64,000 nucleotides of DNA, from assembly GCA_937895705.1 (NCBI GenBank), contig CALBKM010000030.1, positions 62,001-126,000 of the forward strand, given 5' to 3'. Made by a program: the position numbers and the translations under genes. This document shows positions 50,995 to 59,731 of the stretch, one piece after another. Position 1 is the stretch's first letter. Every line of letters begins with the position of its first letter. The notes beneath the pieces were generated by a model that worked only from the letters and a program-made list of their open reading frames with translations, was not told the origin of the DNA and did no database searches. Source of the stretch: an uncultured Clostridia bacterium (GTDB lineage Bacteria > Bacillota > Clostridia > Lachnospirales > Lachnospiraceae).

Positions 50995-52545
50995 ATGGTT
51001 TTGGAAGAAGGATTGTCTGTAGAGAAAAAGCTGGAAATACTGTCCGATGCGGCAAAATTTGATGTGGCCTGTACCTCCAGCGGGATGCAGAGAGAGGGAA
51101 AACAGGGAGAACTGGGGAATTCCGTTGCCGCCGGCATCTGTCATTCTTTTTCTGCGGATGGGCGTTGCATTTCTTTGTTGAAAGTGTTGTTCACCAACGA
51201 ATGTATTTTTGACTGTAAATATTGTATCAATCGTTCCTCGAATGATGTCCCCCGGGCCAGTTTTACTCCGAAGGAGCTTTGTGAGCTGACAATCGGCTTT
51301 TATAAGAGAAATTATATCGAAGGTCTGTTTTTGAGCTCCGGAATTTTACATACACCTGATTATACCATGGAGTTGATCTGTCAGACACTTCGTATGCTGC
51401 GGGAGGAGTATCATTTCCGGGGATACATCCACTGTAAAGCAATCCCGGGAGCGAATCCGCTGTTGATTGAATACGCCGGATGGTATGCGGACCGAATGAG
51501 CGTGAATCTGGAGCTTCCGACCAATGAGGGCCTGCGGCAACTGGCACCCAATAAGACCCGGAAAAATATATTGACGCCAATGCGTCAGATTCAGGCAGGG
51601 ATAGCGGAGAGTCGGCAGGTGCTGGGCTTTAAGGGAGGCAATCACAGTGCTTTCTATTTTACGAATCAGGCTGCGGGACGGGCCGGGATAGAGGAGCGGT
51701 TCAGGGGAGGTATGATAGAGGCTGACGGCGGAGCGAAGGGAAATGCTCGGTACGTTACCGGATTAAACGGACTGCCCCGGAAGGAAGCACCGGCGGATTT
51801 TGAGAATGCAAAGACTACAGCTGTGGAACGGACCGGGCGGGAGCAGCGTTTATCGCTTCTTGAGTCCGTGGGAAGACCGACCGGTCGCGGCTTTGCGGCA
51901 GCGGGACAAAGTACACAGATGATTATCGGGGCTACGCCGGAAACGGACTATCAGCTGGTGTCGGTGGCGGAGGCGTTGTATCGGAAGTTTGATTTAAAGA
52001 GGGTGTTTTACTCCGCCTTTGTAAAGGTAAACGAAGATTCCAAGCTCCCGGATTTGCCCGGCGGGCCGCCGCTTCTTCGGGAACACCGCTTGTATCAGGC
52101 GGACTGGTTGTTACGGTATTACGGATTTGCGGCAGGAGAGCTTTTAACGGAGAAACGTCCGAATTTTAATGCGGTACTGGACCCTAAGTGTGACTGGGCG
52201 GTGCATCATATGGAGTTGTTTCCGGTGGAGGTCTTAAAGGCAGATTATTTTCTGTTACTTCGTGTACCGGGAATCGGCCCGAAGTCGGCAAAACGGATTG
52301 TGGATGCGAGAAAGAGCGGAAGTTTTTCCTTTGAGTCTTTGAAAAAGATGGGAGTTGTGTTGAAAAGGGCACAGTATTTTATTACCTGCGGAGGAAAAAC
52401 TTTGGGCACATTGCATTTGGATGAGACCTATGTGACACAAAGCCTGATGTTAAACGAGAAGCTTCCGAAGAATCTGAAGGACGCTCTCTACGGACGTCAG
52501 ATGTCGTTGTTTGAGCTTCCGGCTTTTACGGCGGAGGCGGGTTAG
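50995..52545 (+). CDS. Radical SAM putative DNA repair protein
   Basis: A 516-residue radical SAM protein of the kind found beside a DUF4130 partner and named putative DNA modification/repair protein (TIGR03916-like). The cluster motif is CIFDCKYCINR at about residue 73. The C-terminal part has a helix-hairpin-helix DNA-binding motif, LLRVPGIGPKSAKRIV. Between about residues 205 and 297 is a glycine-rich, charged insert that lengthens the protein beyond the usual 420 residues. Start ATG 50995, with AAGGAAGGG upstream. LexA-type control is seen in the promoter. Confidence 0.88.
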   Translation: MVLEEGLSVEKKLEILSDAAKFDVACTSSGMQREGKQGELGNSVAAGICHSFSADGRCISLLKVLFTNECIFDCKYCINRSSNDVPRASFTPKELCELTIGFYKRNYIEGLFLSSGILHTPDYTMELICQTLRMLREEYHFRGYIHCKAIPGANPLLIEYAGWYADRMSVNLELPTNEGLRQLAPNKTRKNILTPMRQIQAGIAESRQVLGFKGGNHSAFYFTNQAAGRAGIEERFRGGMIEADGGAKGNARYVTGLNGLPRKEAPADFENAKTTAVERTGREQRLSLLESVGRPTGRGFAAAGQSTQMIIGATPETDYQLVSVAEALYRKFDLKRVFYSAFVKVNEDSKLPDLPGGPPLLREHRLYQADWLLRYYGFAAGELLTEKRPNFNAVLDPKCDWAVHHMELFPVEVLKADYFLLLRVPGIGPKSAKRIVDARKSGSFSFESLKKMGVVLKRAQYFITCGGKTLGTLHLDETYVTQSLMLNEKLPKNLKDALYGRQMSLFELPAFTAEAG

Positions 52546-52555
52546 GGAGGTTTTT

Positions 52556-53332
52556 ATGGAGAAGAAGTATATCTATCGCTGCGAAGACAGTACAGAAGGG
52601 ATTCTCACCGGGATTTACGATGCCTGGGCGTCGGTACACCGGCATGAAGAAAACCGGATCGAAGTGTGTATGAAAGAATGGGAAGAACCTCTTTTGTTTG
52701 CGGAGTATATCAATGTGATACCGGATGCGGAGAAAAGCGAGAAGGTGCAACGTTCCGTACGCCTTCGGATTTCGGAAGAAGCATATGAAACGGTTATGAA
52801 GGCTGTCCTTTCCGGAGAACCGGAAAAAGGAGAGATTGTTTATCGTTTTCTAATCTATGCATTCCGGGAAGGGGCAAAAGCCTGTCGGAATTACGGTAAT
52901 CCGTGGGTGATGAGGTTGTTTGAAATCGTACGCAATTTTGATAATGAGTCTCATCATCTCAAAGGATTTCTTCGTTTTGATGAGCAGGAGAACGGCTTGT
53001 TGCTGGCTCGTTATGCTCCGATGAATAATATTCTGGGAGACCTGATGGAACATTTCTCGGACCGCATGAACGGGGAGTGTTTTGTGATTTTTGACGAGAA
53101 ACGTCGAATTGCGGGAGTGTATCGTCCGGGGGCGTCGTGGTTTGTTTACCGGCTCAACGAAGAGGAATACCGTGTGTTTTCTGAGAACTATGCAGAGGAG
53201 GATACCTATGGAGCGTTATGGAAGATTTTCCACAAAAAAATTGCCATTGCGGAACGGGAGAATGCTTCGCTTCAAAGGAATAATCTTCCGCTCAGATTTC
53301 GACCGTATATGACGGAGTTCAGACCTTCATAG
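52556..53332 (+). CDS. DUF4130 DNA metabolism protein, partner of the radical SAM protein
   Basis: A 258-residue protein of the TIGR03915/DUF4130 type. It begins YIYRCEDSTEGILTGIYDAW, a conserved N-terminal pattern, and continues with NPWVMRLFEIVRNFDNESHHLKGFLRF and RPGASWFVYRL. In other genomes this protein is fused to a uracil-DNA glycosylase, which supports a repair role. It starts 10 nt after the radical SAM gene, with AGGGAGG. Its 3' end overlaps the convergent YitT-like gene by 6 nt. Confidence 0.88.
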   Translation: MEKKYIYRCEDSTEGILTGIYDAWASVHRHEENRIEVCMKEWEEPLLFAEYINVIPDAEKSEKVQRSVRLRISEEAYETVMKAVLSGEPEKGEIVYRFLIYAFREGAKACRNYGNPWVMRLFEIVRNFDNESHHLKGFLRFDEQENGLLLARYAPMNNILGDLMEHFSDRMNGECFVIFDEKRRIAGVYRPGASWFVYRLNEEEYRVFSENYAEEDTYGALWKIFHKKIAIAERENASLQRNNLPLRFRPYMTEFRPS

Positions 53333-54181
53333 GACGCGAAATCCTTTGCCGTGGATTTCGTGAGCCTCCAACAGGATGATGAAGGCCTCCTTATCGTACT
53401 CGGTGACCTGCCAGATGATACGATATATTTGCTTGGAATTACCGACGACCATGACGGTTTCTTTTTCTTCCAGACGGTAACCTCCCCGGGAGTTCAGTAT
53501 CGTGGAGCCGCGGTTACTGCACTCTTCTATGAGGGTACATACCTCTTTGCCGTGTTTTGTTACAATGAAGGCCAGTTTTCCGGAATTGATTCCGTAGAAT
53601 ACTTTGTCTACCATGACAGCAAACAAATAGTTCACAAGCATGCCGTAAATCACACCGTCAAAGTCCCGGAACAACAATCCCCCGGTGAGGATGATGCCGA
53701 TGTCAATGGAAAACGCAATGGTTCCCAAACGCAGATGAGGCTTGATGCTTTTCAGTGCCATGATGAGGAAGTCGGCTCCGCCGGTAGAAGAACCGCGGGT
53801 ATATATCATGGCATATCCGAGACCGCCGAGTACTCCGGTAACGAGTGCGGCTAACAGACGCGAGCCTTCATAAAACGGGAACAGCGGTGCAAGATAGTCA
53901 ATAAACAGAGAAGAAATAATCATGCACCGAAAGGATTTTAATAAAAAAGTACGGCCGATTTTGCGGTAACACAAAAGAGCCACCGGAAGGTTCAACAGAA
54001 CGGTGGAGATACCGACGGGAATTTGAAAGAAACGGTTCAGAATAATGGCTATGCCGGAAAAACCGGTCATGGGAAATGCGGCAGCCAGTGCAAAATTGTG
54101 AATGGCGACGGCGATTAATACACTGCCGGCCGTTTCGTAGAGAAGATCGGTTCCGATTTGCAATAATTTTTTTTGAGTCAT
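53327..54181 (-). CDS. YitT family membrane protein
   Basis: A 284-residue protein with about six membrane helices (NFALAAAFPMTGFSGIAIIL, then MIYTRGSSTGGADFLIMAL) and a C-terminal cytoplasmic DUF2179 domain (YGINSGKLAFIVTKHGKEV). Substrate unknown; YitT-type proteins are common in Firmicutes. The start is taken as ATG 54181 (MTQKKLLQ) with GAGGG upstream; an in-frame ATG at 54199 lacks a site. Confidence 0.88.
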   Translation of the reverse strand: MTQKKLLQIGTDLLYETAGSVLIAVAIHNFALAAAFPMTGFSGIAIILNRFFQIPVGISTVLLNLPVALLCYRKIGRTFLLKSFRCMIISSLFIDYLAPLFPFYEGSRLLAALVTGVLGGLGYAMIYTRGSSTGGADFLIMALKSIKPHLRLGTIAFSIDIGIILTGGLLFRDFDGVIYGMLVNYLFAVMVDKVFYGINSGKLAFIVTKHGKEVCTLIEECSNRGSTILNSRGGYRLEEKETVMVVGNSKQIYRIIWQVTEYDKEAFIILLEAHEIHGKGFRVL

Positions 54182-54312
54182 AGAATGGACGGCCCTCATT
54201 TCTTATGATGTGAAGTTGATATGACAAAGGATAGTGTTTCCGACAATCACACATACTACTCCCGAACTTGTAACCGAAAGTTGTGTAGGAAGGAGCAGAT
54301 TAGGAGGTAGTG

Positions 54313-55650
54313 ATGAAATCGTTGTGGGAACAGGAAATATACTTACCGTCCTTTCCGCGGTTGGAAGGAGAGAAGAAGACGGATGTGCTGATTGTGGGCG
54401 GTGGAATGGCAGGAGTTCTGTGCGCGTATTTTTTGCAAAAGCAGGGTGTGGACTATTGTCTGGCGGAGGCAGAGAGAATTGCCGGACGGGAGACCGGGCA
54501 TACCACCGCGAAAATTACCGCACAGCACGGATTGATTTATCATGAAATTGCGAAACGTTACGGGACGGAGGCGGCGGAAAAGTATTATTCCGCCAATCGG
54601 ACGGCAATGGAACACTACCGGGCTTTGTGCACCGGAATTGAGTGTGACTGGGAAGAGAAGGATAACCATGTGTTTTCTGTAAAGAATCGTAAAGAGCTGG
54701 AAGAAGAGATGAAAACATTAGACGAAATCCGGGTGAAGGCGTCGTTTAAAGAAATATTGCCGCTCCCTTTCGGAACCTGCGGCGCAGTGTCGTTTCCGCA
54801 ACAGGCGCAGTTTCATCCGTTGAAGTTTATCAAAGGAATTGTAAGCGGGCTGAAAATTTATGAGAATACACGAGTGTTGGAATTCGGAGCGTGTGCCGGT
54901 GCAAATCGGTTGCGAAAAGTGAAGCTTTCCGGCGGCGCAACCGTTTATGCAAAGAAAATAATTGTGACAACTCATTTTCCGATGCTAAATAAACACGGAA
55001 TGTACTTTATGAAATTGTTTCAGCATCGTTCTTATGTTACGGCGTTGAAAAACGCCCCTGATTTTCACGGAATGTATGTGGATGAGGACAAGAAGGGGAT
55101 GTCGTTTCGTAATGTGGGAGAGTATTTGTTGTTGGGGGGCGGAGGACACCGTACGGGGAAAGACGGCGGAGGTTTTACGGAGTTACTCGGTAAGAGTGAA
55201 AGTTTCTTTCCGGAGGCCCGGGAAGTTTGTCGTTGGGCGGCGCAGGATTGTATGAGCCTGGACGGAATTCCCTATATCGGAATGTATTCCCGGAGCGCCC
55301 GTAATCTCTTTACGGCAACCGGGTTTCATAAATGGGGAATGACTTCCTCTATGGTGGCTGCCATGGTATTGACGGATCTGGTACAGGAGAAAGAAAACGA
55401 ATACGAAGAGCTGTTTTCTCCTTCCAGACCGATGCTTACAAAGCAGTTGGCGGTCAATCTGGCGGAGTCCGTAATGGGGCTCCTCTCTGTTTCAAGGCCG
55501 CGTTGTCCGCATATGGGATGTGCGCTGAAATGGAACAAGGAGGAACGGAGCTGGGATTGTCCCTGTCACGGGTCGCGGTTTGCGGAAGACGGAGAGATGC
55601 TGGAGAATCCGGCCAATCAAAATCTGAAGAAAAATATTGAGAAAGCGTGA
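54313..55650 (+). CDS. FAD-dependent oxidoreductase with C-terminal Rieske domain
   Basis: A 445-residue protein. The N-terminal FAD fold has VLIVGGGMAGVLCAYFL and the family stretch TGHTTAKITAQHG. The DAO-type domain ends near residue 350. A Rieske [2Fe-2S] domain follows with CPHMGC and CPCHGSRF as ligands. Oxidoreductases of this form are widespread in Bacillales and Clostridia; the substrate is unknown. Start ATG 54313 after GGAGG. It is divergent from the YitT-like gene. Confidence 0.9.
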   Translation: MKSLWEQEIYLPSFPRLEGEKKTDVLIVGGGMAGVLCAYFLQKQGVDYCLAEAERIAGRETGHTTAKITAQHGLIYHEIAKRYGTEAAEKYYSANRTAMEHYRALCTGIECDWEEKDNHVFSVKNRKELEEEMKTLDEIRVKASFKEILPLPFGTCGAVSFPQQAQFHPLKFIKGIVSGLKIYENTRVLEFGACAGANRLRKVKLSGGATVYAKKIIVTTHFPMLNKHGMYFMKLFQHRSYVTALKNAPDFHGMYVDEDKKGMSFRNVGEYLLLGGGGHRTGKDGGGFTELLGKSESFFPEAREVCRWAAQDCMSLDGIPYIGMYSRSARNLFTATGFHKWGMTSSMVAAMVLTDLVQEKENEYEELFSPSRPMLTKQLAVNLAESVMGLLSVSRPRCPHMGCALKWNKEERSWDCPCHGSRFAEDGEMLENPANQNLKKNIEKA

Positions 55651-55668
55651 CTTTTTCTGCGTTCTTCA

Positions 55669-55697
55669 TTGACGGAATCATTGCTTTTTGTTATACT
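55669..55697 (+). promoter_or_regulatory. Promoter of the FliM-motif protein gene
   Basis: TTGACG (55669-55674), 17-nt spacer, TATACT (55692-55697), about 55 nt before the start codon. Confidence 0.7.
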
Positions 55698-55752
55698 GAA
55701 AGTATTACAGAAAATGGTACGAACGTGAGGAATATACGGAAAGGAGAACGCT

Positions 55753-56304
55753 ATGACTGATAACAAAGCATTACTTTCACAAGATGAAATCGACGCACTG
55801 GTCAGCTTTTTAAAAACGAAGGAAAAAATCGGCAACGAAGTACTCGATCAGACCAGTATCGACCGTCTGGTAGAGATTTTGAATGAGGCGAAAGCAAGCG
55901 AAGCTGCTGCAAACAGCGGGCGCTTCAACGGGAATTCCGTACTTTTGGTAGAGAAAGATATTGCGATCCAGAGAGAGCAGTGTACCTTGCTCTATGAGAA
56001 AGATAACAAAAACTATGTTCACATTATTTGCGAGAACGGTGTTACCGGTATGCGGTATGAGATTAGTCCGGAATGTCTGGATCAGCCTTGCCTTGTGGAG
56101 AGCAGAGGAGAGAGCTGGGGCTTTGCGGTTATGCCGGTAATGTTTGATCTGGCTGCGATGCAGTTGCAGGTAAAGTATTCGGCGGATACTTTTTCCAAAG
56201 TGTGTGCCGATTATGCGGAGCTGATGTTCGGAAACCGGAATGTGGAGCTTCCGAATGTATATTTGCCGACTGCTGCAAGAGTGCTGGATAACATCGGAAA
56301 GTAA
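55753..56304 (+). CDS. Hypothetical protein with FliM/FliN-like N-terminal motif
   Basis: A 183-residue soluble protein. It starts MTDNKALLSQDEIDALVSFL, which is the conserved N-terminal segment of the flagellar switch proteins FliM and FliY (LSQ[DE]EIDALL), the segment that binds phosphorylated CheY. The rest matches no flagellar domain: a helix rich in E and A, then a beta-rich part (LLYEKDNKNYVHIICENG). No flagellar gene is nearby. It may be a CheY- or receiver-binding adaptor. RBS AAAGGAG. Confidence 0.75.
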   Translation: MTDNKALLSQDEIDALVSFLKTKEKIGNEVLDQTSIDRLVEILNEAKASEAAANSGRFNGNSVLLVEKDIAIQREQCTLLYEKDNKNYVHIICENGVTGMRYEISPECLDQPCLVESRGESWGFAVMPVMFDLAAMQLQVKYSADTFSKVCADYAELMFGNRNVELPNVYLPTAARVLDNIGK

Positions 56305-56314
56305 GAAAAAGGTA

Positions 56315-56383
56315 TTGACGAATTTGTAAATAAGTGGTATAAATGCTAAATATAACTTTACAAAGAAGTTGTCTTTGTAAAGT
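56315..56383 (+). promoter_or_regulatory. Promoter and leader hairpin before the HPr-like gene
   Basis: TTGACG (56315-56320), 17-nt spacer, TATAAA (56338-56343). The leader contains a perfect 11-bp hairpin ACTTTACAAAG/CTTTGTAAAGT (56355-56365 with 56373-56383), not followed by T residues, so it is not a simple terminator. Confidence 0.6.
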
Positions 56384-56423
56384 GCTACTGTTGTGTGGTT
56401 CGCAATAGAAGGAGGTTTGGCGT

Positions 56424-56648
56424 ATGAAAAACACTTTGATTCGTCTGAATGGTCCGGAAGCTGTGCAGGAGTTTGTAAGTGCGGCTGAAAAATGTAGTTT
56501 TGATATTGATGCGAAGTATAACCGTATTGTAGTAGACGCAAAGTCTTTTCTCGGGGTACTGGGGTTGTCGGTGAATCCGATTTCCGTATGCACTCACGGA
56601 GAGGATGTTGCATTTGAAAAAATGCTGGAAAAGTTTGCGGTCTGTTAG
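56424..56648 (+). CDS. HPr-like protein without the phospho-histidine
   Basis: A 74-residue HPr-fold protein with the second-helix and third-strand pattern VVDAKSFLGVLGLS, close to DAKSILGVLSL of HPr. The first loop, normally GLHARPA with His15, reads LNGPEAVQEF, so no phosphotransfer is expected. Such proteins in Clostridia may bind a partner without carrying phosphate. It ends 9 nt before tgt and is co-transcribed. RBS GAAGGAGG. Confidence 0.82.
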   Translation: MKNTLIRLNGPEAVQEFVSAAEKCSFDIDAKYNRIVVDAKSFLGVLGLSVNPISVCTHGEDVAFEKMLEKFAVC

Positions 56649-56657
56649 AGGAGCAAC

Positions 56658-57794
56658 ATGTATCGTTTGATTTGTCGGGACGGAAATGCAAAGCGAGGTG
56701 AGCTGGTGACGGTTCACGGAACGGTGCAGACTCCGTTGTTTATGAATGTAGGTACGGCCGCAGCTATTAAAGGCGCCGTATCTACCATGGATTTACAGGA
56801 AATCGGCACGCAGGTGCAACTTTCCAATACGTATCATCTTCATGTAAGACCGGGAGATAAGGTGGTAAAGAAGCTGGGCGGTCTTCATCGGTTTATGAAT
56901 TGGGACAAACCGATTTTGACGGACTCCGGCGGCTTTCAGGTGTTTTCTCTGGCGGGGCTTCGTAAGATTAAGGAAGAAGGCGTATACTTTAATTCTCATG
57001 TGGACGGTCGTAAGATTTTTATGGGACCGGAGGAGAGCATGCAGATTCAGTCGAATCTTGCCTCTACCATTGCCATGGCGTTTGACGAATGTCCGCCCCA
57101 TCCGGCCACCAGAGAATACATGGAAACTTCGGTGGCGCGTACGACCCGTTGGTTAGAGCGCTGTAAGAAGGAAATGAACCGGTTGAATTCCTTGGAGGAT
57201 ACCATTAATCCGAATCAGATGCTGTTCGGTATTAACCAGGGAGGTACTTTTGCGGACATCCGGATCGAGCATGCAAAGCGGATTTCCGAGTTTGATTTGG
57301 ACGGATATGCATTGGGTGGTCTTGCGGTAGGAGAATCCCATGAAGAGATGTACCGCATTCTGGAGGAAACGGTACCGTACCTTCCGCTTGAAAAACCGAC
57401 CTATTTGATGGGCGTCGGTACACCGGCGAATATTTTAGAGGCGGTGGAACGCGGCGTTGATTTTTTTGATTGCGTATATCCGGCGCGAAACGGTCGTCAC
57501 GGAAATGCATACACCAACCATGGTAAGATGACGCTGTTAAACGCGAAGTATGAGTTGGATGACCGGCCGCTGGATGCGACTTGTGATTGCCCGACCTGCA
57601 AACACTACAGCAGAGCCTATATCCGTCATCTGTTAAAGGCAAAGGAAATGTTGGGCCTTCGCCTGTTGGTGACTCACAATTTATATTTTTACAACAAAAT
57701 GATGGAAGAAATACGTGAAGCCATTGAGCAGAAGCGTTTTTCGGAGTATAAAGCGAAAAAGCTTGCGGGCTTTGAGCAAGGGGAAGAAGATTAA
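56658..57794 (+). CDS. tgt: tRNA-guanine transglycosylase
   Basis: A 378-residue enzyme inserting preQ1 in place of guanine-34 of tRNA. Motifs are the catalytic Asp in DSGGFQVFSL at residue 89, the second Asp in GVDFFDCVYPARNGRHG, and the zinc site CDCPTCKHYSRAYIRHLLKA. Length and motifs are normal for bacterial Tgt. RBS GAGGAG. It leads directly to yajC. Confidence 0.97.
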   Translation: MYRLICRDGNAKRGELVTVHGTVQTPLFMNVGTAAAIKGAVSTMDLQEIGTQVQLSNTYHLHVRPGDKVVKKLGGLHRFMNWDKPILTDSGGFQVFSLAGLRKIKEEGVYFNSHVDGRKIFMGPEESMQIQSNLASTIAMAFDECPPHPATREYMETSVARTTRWLERCKKEMNRLNSLEDTINPNQMLFGINQGGTFADIRIEHAKRISEFDLDGYALGGLAVGESHEEMYRILEETVPYLPLEKPTYLMGVGTPANILEAVERGVDFFDCVYPARNGRHGNAYTNHGKMTLLNAKYELDDRPLDATCDCPTCKHYSRAYIRHLLKAKEMLGLRLLVTHNLYFYNKMMEEIREAIEQKRFSEYKAKKLAGFEQGEED

Positions 57795-57823
57795 TCGTGC
57801 CGAGGCACAAGAAGGAGGAAGTT

Positions 57824-58165
57824 ATGTTTCAGTTTTTAGCAGCGGATGCGGCAGCACAGCCGATGAATGCGACCGGTACTCTTTTGTATTGGGTGGTTAT
57901 GATTGTTGCGTTTGGTTTGATCTTTTATTTTATGGCAATCAGACCGCAGAAAAAGCAACAGAAAAAGCAGGATGAGTTGATGTCATCCATCGCAATCGGT
58001 GACAGTGTATTGACCACCGCAGGATTTTACGGTGTGGTAATTGACGTTATGGATGAAGTGGTTATCGTTGAGTTCGGTAACAATAAGAATTGTCGCATCC
58101 CGATGCAGAAGCGCTCCATCGTAGAGGTGGAGAAGCCTGTGGAAGACGAAGCGAAGGCAAAGTAA
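57824..58165 (+). CDS. yajC: Preprotein translocase accessory protein YajC
   Basis: A 113-residue protein with one membrane helix (WVVMIVAFGLIFYFMAI) followed by RPQKKQQKKQDELMSSIAIG, the YajC signature, and a small soluble domain (VLTTAGFYGVVIDVMD). It joins the SecDF complex. The tgt-yajC order is conserved in many bacteria. Start ATG 57824, with GGAGG upstream. Confidence 0.95.
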   Translation: MFQFLAADAAAQPMNATGTLLYWVVMIVAFGLIFYFMAIRPQKKQQKKQDELMSSIAIGDSVLTTAGFYGVVIDVMDEVVIVEFGNNKNCRIPMQKRSIVEVEKPVEDEAKAK

Positions 58166-58204
58166 TTTATAATTCTTTGATGGAATAGGAGTATAAGCAA
58201 AAGC

Positions 58205-58258
58205 AGGACACTGCCGGAAAGAGAGGTATGAGTATCTCTTAGGGACAGTGTCCTTTTT
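58205..58258. terminator. Terminator between yajC and the convergent PHP gene
   Basis: AGGACACTG (58205-58213) pairs with CAGTGTCCT (58246-58254), with a T tract; inside is a GAGAG/CTCTT stem. Usable from both sides. Confidence 0.85.
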
Positions 58259-58261
58259 GTT

Positions 58262-59131
58262 TTATTGCTGTTTGTTTCTTGCGACGTGTGCCAGTAACGG
58301 TGTCAGTAATGACTCCGGAATGCAGAGGTTATTGTTGCGACCGGTGCCGAGATACAGATTCGGTTTGTTTGCTCCGTGGAAATCGGTGCCGCCGGTCATC
58401 AGAAGACCGAAACGGTTGGCAAGACCGTAGCAAATTTGTTCGTCAAAACCGCTGTTGGAGGAATAGTAAACTTCCAGTCCCGCTAGGCCGGCCTCCGTCA
58501 AACGTTTCAACAGAGCTTCCAGTTCCGCCGGCGGGAGTTTGTAAAGCAAAGGATGTGCCAATACCGGAATTCCTCCTGCTTGAAGAATGAGAGAGACTGC
58601 TTGTTCCGGCGGCATATATTCTCTGGGAACAAAGCAAGGGGCATCGTAATTCAGATAGCGACGGAAGGCTTCTTCCGAATTTTTTACGTGATGATGCTCA
58701 ATCAAATATTTAGCAAAGTGGGCCCGGGTAATAACGGTATCCGGATTCAGAAGACGCAGATCTTCCAGGGTTAACGGAATGCCGAGGGAACGAAAACGTT
58801 CTGCCATATGTTCGTTCCGCCGGTCTCTGGCAATAATGGCATCTTCCAGTGCTTTCAGCAGAACCGGATTGGTTTCGTCAATAAATAAACCGAGAATGTG
58901 GATGTCTCTCTTTTTATAGGCGGCAGAAATCTCGGTGCCCGGAATTACGGTAACAGCAGTATCGGAACCGGAAGTAAGCTTTGCCGCAGCGTTTGCACTT
59001 TCGATGCCGGAAACGGTGTCGTGGTCGGTAAGAGCGAAAGCTGTAACTCCGGATTTTGAGGCAAGTAAAACCAGGTCTTCGGGAGATAATGTTCCGTCGG
59101 AGTGGTTGGAGTGAACATGAAGATCAATCAT
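58262..59131 (-). CDS. PHP domain phosphoesterase, TrpH/RNase AM-like
   Basis: A 289-residue PHP-family protein. Motifs are DLHVHSNHSDGTLSPEDLV (metal-binding HxH), ALTDHDTVSGI (DHD), PGTEISA, HILGLF, AHPLLYKLPP and a final TGGTDFHG. Relatives (TrpH, YciV) hydrolyse 3'-phosphoadenosine phosphate or trim short RNAs. Own minus-strand promoter. Single gene, convergent with yajC. Confidence 0.9.
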   Translation of the reverse strand: MIDLHVHSNHSDGTLSPEDLVLLASKSGVTAFALTDHDTVSGIESANAAAKLTSGSDTAVTVIPGTEISAAYKKRDIHILGLFIDETNPVLLKALEDAIIARDRRNEHMAERFRSLGIPLTLEDLRLLNPDTVITRAHFAKYLIEHHHVKNSEEAFRRYLNYDAPCFVPREYMPPEQAVSLILQAGGIPVLAHPLLYKLPPAELEALLKRLTEAGLAGLEVYYSSNSGFDEQICYGLANRFGLLMTGGTDFHGANKPNLYLGTGRNNNLCIPESLLTPLLAHVARNKQQ

Positions 59132-59167
59132 AGGCGTCTCCTTTGCTTCCTGTATTTCTCTGAGGCT

Positions 59168-59196
59168 ATTATATCATAAAAAAATATAGGTAACAA
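59168..59196 (-). promoter_or_regulatory. Promoter of the PHP gene
   Basis: Minus strand TTGTTA (59196-59191), 17-nt spacer, TATAAT (59173-59168). Confidence 0.65.
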
Positions 59197-59257
59197 GGGA
59201 ATGGATGGAAACTTGTTCTCATATAGTAGAGTAAAGGGAAAGATGGAAGAGGACACT

Positions 59258-59611
59258 ATGGAACAAAAAAGAATTGCTAAGGAAATCGGTGTGGCGTTGG
59301 GAAGCTCCTTTTTGGTAACGATACTTTTTCTGGTGGTCGTTGCGTTTCTTATGTTGAAAGTCGGGCTCGGAGAGGATGCGGTATCCAAAATAATGATTGC
59401 GGGTTATGTTTTGGCACCTGCGGTAGGCGGATTTTTGTTAGGAAAAAGAAGGAAGGTAAACCGTTTTTTGTGGGGCTTATGTGTGGGTGTGACATATTTT
59501 ATCGTATATGCGCTGCTTGCTGTCTGCACAATGGATGTTGCGGCAGGCGGTGTTTTGTGGGTTGCGCTTCCGATGTGTCTAGGAGGTATGGCCGGAGGAA
59601 TGCTGAGTTAG
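59258..59611 (+). CDS. TIGR04086-type small membrane protein
   Basis: A 117-residue protein with four membrane helices (GVALGSSFLVTILFLVVVAF, MIAGYVLAPAVGGFLLGKRR, then two more). It looks like the TIGR04086/DUF3792 family that is usually encoded near yajC in Clostridia, which fits this locus. Function unknown. The start is likely ATG 59258 (AAGAGG 5 nt upstream); ATG 59243 is an alternative. Confidence 0.78.
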   Translation: MEQKRIAKEIGVALGSSFLVTILFLVVVAFLMLKVGLGEDAVSKIMIAGYVLAPAVGGFLLGKRRKVNRFLWGLCVGVTYFIVYALLAVCTMDVAAGGVLWVALPMCLGGMAGGMLS

Positions 59612-59640
59612 CGTATCAGGTTTTAAATAAAAAGAAACCC

Positions 59641-59669
59641 TTCACATGAGAGCCAAAATGTGGTATACT
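59641..59669 (+). promoter_or_regulatory. Promoter of the gdpP-rplI-dnaB block
   Basis: TTCACA (59641-59646), 17-nt spacer, TATACT (59664-59669), 62 nt before the gdpP start. Confidence 0.65.
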
Positions 59670-59731
59670 GTAACCGGAACACGCCCACGTTGCGGGAAAA
59701 GCTGTGACATTATGTGAAGAGGGAGAACGGT

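Noticed and set aside
55810..56691. A 293-codon open frame on the minus strand
   Set aside because: It crosses two plus-strand genes with good promoters and ribosome sites. Its translation is low-complexity and shows no family.
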